64,000 nt of DNA, from assembly GCA_038030265.1 (NCBI GenBank), contig CM075941.1:16430001-16494000 (forward strand). The letters are read 5' to 3'. The translations under genes and the position numbers were made by a program. Shown here piece by piece: positions 60,574 through 64,000 of this stretch (its first letter is position 1; each line of letters opens with the position of its first letter). The notes beneath the pieces were generated by a model. It was not told the DNA's origin, ran no database searches, and saw only the letters and a program-made list of their open reading frames with translations. This DNA comes from Corythucha ciliata. Taxonomy: Eukaryota; Arthropoda; Insecta; Hemiptera; Tingidae.

Positions 60574-61529
60574 ATGGCGACATCGGACGAACAAAACGCG
60601 GCGTTATTAGCGATGCTGCGATCGCAGCACGTCTCTACAGACTATCGACCACGGTTCCCATCGAGGCTGGCACCATTCGATGAAGATGCAGAAACTTTCA
60701 GCGCCTACATACAACGTCTGGACAATTATTTCGATCTCGCTGACTTGAACGGAGACGAAAACGGAATGGATAAAAAACGCGTTCAAGTACTAATTAATTG
60801 TTTAGCTCCTAAGCATTTCCAGTTGTTGGTCGATCTCGTTGCTCCTGAGAAACCCTCCACGAAATCCTACAATGGAATATTAATGATATTGAAAGAGCAC
60901 CTCGATCCTACTCCAAATGAATTGATGGAACAAAACAAATTCTACGTCGGAACCAACGAGACGGTGAATCAATTCAAATGTACGTAAAAGAGCTAAAAAG
61001 TTTAACGTTGAACTGTAATTTCACACGTCCAAATTGCAAAACGCACATCAACGATGTTCATCTCCGCACCCAACTGATACGGGGCCTACTTAATCAAGAA
61101 ATTCGCAAAACATCGTTGCTCGAGAAAGAATTGACGTTACAAAAAGCAATAGAAATGGCAATATCAATGGAAACCTCAGAAATAGACGGTAAAAATTGTC
61201 ATCAGAGTTCTCAATTAAACAAGGTGAGTGCTAACGTTAAGAGGTCAACCAAAACTCGCTGGCAGAATGAGCAGGGCGTTGAACGTAAATGTTTCCGCTG
61301 TGGGAAAAATTCTCATTTAGCAAATGAGTGTCGCTTTATCAACACGATTTGCCATAAATGTAAGAAAAAGGGGCATTCAGCCACCGTTTGCAAATCATCC
61401 AAAAGTTTCAAGATTGAATCGACTGAGCATCCGTCGACTGATTCGGAACTCGAATCAGATGCCAGCAGAAGTTCCATACATCAGGTTTTCGTTTTTAAAC
61501 AGCTCAGAGACATCCGGAAGGGAGACTGA
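60574..61529 (+). pseudogene. gag (capsid and nucleocapsid), frameshifted
   Basis: ATG at 60574 opens MATSDEQNAALLAML; the frame upstream of this ATG is also open but begins in leader. The capsid-like part (FDEDAETFSAYIQRLDNYFD, then a helical region) runs to a stop at 60985-60987. Coding similarity continues in another frame from about 60978 (YVKELKSLTLNCNF), so about one base was gained or lost near 60978. Two zinc knuckles of CX2CX4HX4C type follow at about 61290-61331 (CFRCGKNSHLANEC) and 61351-61392 (CHKCKKKGHSATVC). These would bind element RNA. The gag frame ends at 61529 and overlaps the pol frame, as expected for a programmed frameshift, though decay makes that uncertain. Confidence 0.85.
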
Positions 61530-62575
61530 CAAAATCATAGTTAAACCTTTCATAAATGCTCGTAAATGTAAAATGGAATTTGACACGGGAGCAGCTGTTT
61601 CCTCCAATTTCCAGTCCCACTCCAAATTTATCAAACGATTCCCTGGAGTTAGAATCGACCGTTCACCCTACATTAAGCTCAACAAATACACAGGATCCCC
61701 TATCGAGCTAGTGGGGATAGCAAAAGTCAACGTCCACCTCAATGGTATCGACATTTCAGATCGCATGTTCGTGGTTGATGGAGACTATTCCAGTATTTTG
61801 GGGCGAGCTTGGATTAGAAAACTTGGAATCACAACTAGCGGTATCAATCAAGTGGTACGCGGTCACGATAGTAATCCTGAAAAACTGAAAACTCGCTTAC
61901 TCCAAGAATATGATCACGTGTTTTCAAATAAGGTGGGGTTAATTCCTGAAATTAAAGGAAGACTTAAATTAAAAGAAAATGCTTTTCCAATATTCCTCAA
62001 ACACCGACTTCCTCCGTACGCCTTGAGAGAAAAAATGGAGAAAGAGCTGAATTCTCTGGAAAAAGATGGAATCATAACCAAAATTCCAAATTCTGAGTGG
62101 GGAACACCGATAGTACCAGTCCTAAAACCCGATGGTTCCATTCGTGTCTGTGCCGACTATAAATCAACAGTTAATGACCAGCAACAAAACGAACGCTATC
62201 CTATTCCTCGGATAGAGGAACTTTTCCACAAAAAGCGAGGTGGAGTGTTTTTTACAACGTTTGATCGCTGTTTTCTTCGACGACATTATCATTCAAGGCC
62301 GCACAATTGAAGAAACGGAAAAGCGGACTAGAGCTGTCCTCGATCGGCTATCATCAAACAATTTACATGTTAATAAAGCAAAAAGTAAATTTTTCGAGTT
62401 GTCAGTCAAGTATCTGGGACGTATCATTGACAAAAATGGACTTCACACGTCAAAGGAAAAAGTCGATGCAGTAGTAAAAGCCGGACGACCAAAAAAAACC
62501 CATGAACTTCAACAGTTCTTAGGAATGGTAAATTACTACTGCCGTTTCCTTCCTGACATATCCACAAAATTATAA
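61480..62575 (+). pseudogene. pol: aspartic protease and reverse transcriptase, internally deleted
   Basis: The protease active site MEFDTGAAVS has its DTG at 61582-61590. RT begins with HRLPPYALREKMEKELNSLE and GTPIVPVLKPDGSIRVCADY, hallmarks of Ty3/gypsy fingers and palm. The first catalytic block appears as FFTTFD (Asp at 62263-62265). Only about 13 bases later, in a shifted frame, comes VFFDDIII (DD at 62279-62284), the motif-C block. In intact relatives these lie about 60 residues apart, so roughly 180-200 bp between motifs A and C were lost. The thumb region follows (LGMVNYYCRFLP) and ends at an in-frame TAA at 62573-62575. The enzyme would be inactive. Confidence 0.85.
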
Positions 62576-63310
62576 CCTTTATACCAACTATTACAAAAAG
62601 GACAAAAATTCCATTGGTCGACCGAGTGTGAAAATTCATTCAAATTAATCAAACGTGACATTACTAGTGACAAGGTACTGACACCGTATGATCCTAAACT
62701 TCCCCTTATCCTTTCCACTGATGCTTCACCGTTTGGCCTCTCAGCAGTCCTGTCACATAAGTTGCCCGATGGATCTGAAAGACCGATTGCATTTGCGTCC
62801 AGATCTCTTTCCAAGACAGAAAAAAAATACAGTCATATAATCAAGGAAGCTACCGCAATATACTGGGGTGTTACGAAATTTTTCCAATACTGCTACGGTC
62901 GAGAATTCACGCTGGTCACTGATAGCAAACCTTTAGTTTCCATTTTCAACCCTTCAAAAGCTCTCCCACCACTCACGGCCACGAGAATGTTGCACTATGC
63001 TCTTTACCTATCGGGATTCAATTACAAGGTGAGCTACCGCAAAGCTTCCGACCACGTCAACGTAGATTACTTCTCACGAAAACCACTTCCCGATTTGTCT
63101 AGCAACACAATTACTGAATTGCCCATTTTACAAATTCAATTCGACAGTCTTCCTGTTACTGCCTCAGACATAGCCGACGCCACCTCAAAAGACCCAGATC
63201 TACAAAAGATCTACAGAAAGGACTCCCTATTACGGAGCCTGAATCATTCAAAGGGCTTGCAAAATGAATTAGCCGTTGAAAGAGGGTGTATTTTCAGAGG
63301 TTACGAGTAG
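62576..63310 (+). pseudogene. pol: RNase H domain
   Basis: The same frame as the thumb region resumes after the 62573-62575 stop (PLYQLLQKGQKFHWSTECE). RNase H shows STDASPFGLSAVLSHK with the first catalytic Asp at 62720-62722, then PIAFASRSLSKTEKKYS, and TDSKPLVSIF with a later Asp. This would remove genomic RNA during reverse transcription. The frame ends at 63308-63310, whereas integrase coding continues in another frame, indicating an indel near 63295-63312. Confidence 0.85.
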
Positions 63311-64000
63311 TCATTCCTAAACAAAAACAGCTACTTATGTTACAAGAATTACATACAGCTCACACAGGCGTCACAAAAATGAAAGAGCTAGCCCGACAAT
63401 ACTGTTGGTCACTGTTGGTGGCCTTCAATTGACAAAGACATTAAAAATTTGGCAGCCTCTTGTAAATCTTGTAATGTCAATGCTCAGCAGTCGTGGATCA
63501 CATCCGGCCAACCCTGGGAAAGGCTACACGTTGACCACGCTGGTCCATTCATGAACCGGCATTTCCTCATTGTGGTTGACTCTTACTCCAAGTGGGTTGA
63601 AGTCATCATTCAAAAACGAATTACTAGCTCATCAACCATAGAAAATATTCGAGAAATCTTTGCTCGGTTCGGACTACCGAAGGTATTAGTTAGCAACAGT
63701 GGATCAGCATTTACGTTGGCCGAATTTAGGACATTTCTTCGATTAAATGGCATTTGCTTTCACCCCCCCCCACCATCCATCTTCCAACGGACTTGCAGAA
63801 CGGTACGTTCAAACAGTCAAAAAGAAATTGAGAGCAATGGCTAATGATCCAGGTGACTTACACACAAAATTATGTCGAATTTTGATGCAATTGAGGAAAG
63901 GGCCACACATGACCACAGGCAAAAGTGCAGCACAGATGCTTTTGAAAAATGATATCAGAGGTCGACTTGATCTTTTGAAGGAAAACCGCGAAAACCGGAG
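63311..64000 (+). pseudogene. pol: integrase, multiply broken, open at window end
   Basis: The HHCC zinc region appears as LHTAHTG (about 63350) and SCKSC (about 63460). Between them a 10-bp direct repeat (ACTGTTGGTC then ACTGTTGGTG, about 63399-63418) shifts the frame. The catalytic core starts LHVDHAGPF (Asp at 63533-63535). The second expected Asp is replaced: VSNSGSAFT has Asn at 63695-63697. A C9-10 tract at about 63762-63771 coincides with another frameshift; beyond it NGLAERYVQTV carries the expected Glu at 63798-63800. The frame from 63786 is open to the edge of the window. Confidence 0.85.

Larger units (their letters stand above)
60128..64000 (+). mobile_element. Decayed Ty3/gypsy-type LTR retrotransposon, truncated by window edge
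   Basis: Gag with two CCHC zinc knuckles, an aspartic protease DTG site, reverse transcriptase, RNase H and integrase follow in the Ty3/gypsy order (PR-RT-RH-IN). The gag type and integrase position suggest the K02A2.6/Mag-like group, from memory. At least six disabling changes are visible (see component entries), so it cannot move by itself. The right end and 3' LTR are outside the window. It lies in an intron of the spectrin-repeat gene, antisense to that gene. Confidence 0.9.

Overview
The window reads as nuclear DNA of an animal, most likely an arthropod. It is AT-rich, its exons are small with ordinary GT/AG borders, its introns are enormous, and it is crowded with minisatellites, short inverted-repeat transposons and LTR-element remains. 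Long G and C homopolymers (10-14 bases) are strikingly frequent. I cannot resolve species or order from sequence alone, and nothing looks bacterial, viral-genomic or organellar.

Only one host gene is supported, on the minus strand. Eight exons, from 59041 down to 6148, join in compatible codon phase into 409 uninterrupted codons. They encode an acidic/Ser-rich segment followed by two spectrin-type three-helix segments, best matching my memory of nesprin/Klarsicht-like (KASH-family) proteins. The family name is tentative; the spectrin-type character is firmer. Six exons lie within 57.9-59.0 kb, the seventh is 11 kb further on, and the eighth another 40 kb away. Both ends of the gene lie outside the window, so nearly everything else here is intron.

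Layout: 1-6147, intron after the last visible exon, with inverted type I minisatellite arrays and a foldback. 6148-6447, exon H. 6448-46744, a 40.3-kb intron holding several type I arrays (about 31-bp unit), one type II array (about 29-bp unit), one type III array (about 20-bp unit), and two non-autonomous hAT-like transposons with 8-bp target duplications, each with foldback elements nested inside. 46745-46875, exon G. 46876-57870, an 11-kb intron with type I and type II arrays (type II turning over in orientation near 50.7 kb), a palindromic element, a tRNA-like sequence, a solo LTR with 4-bp target duplication, and an inverted pair of 139-bp MITEs. 57871-59041, exons F to A. 59042-64000, intron with a type II array and the 5' part of a decayed Ty3/gypsy retrotransposon running off the right edge.

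The retrotransposon is dead: gag is frameshifted, RT has lost the stretch between motifs A and C, a stop separates RT from RNase H, and integrase carries a short duplication, a catalytic-Asp replacement and a frameshift at a C-tract. The most notable material is the recurring nested foldback/hAT architecture and the dispersed, orientation-switching CpG-bearing minisatellite families. I do not see a clear new protein system.
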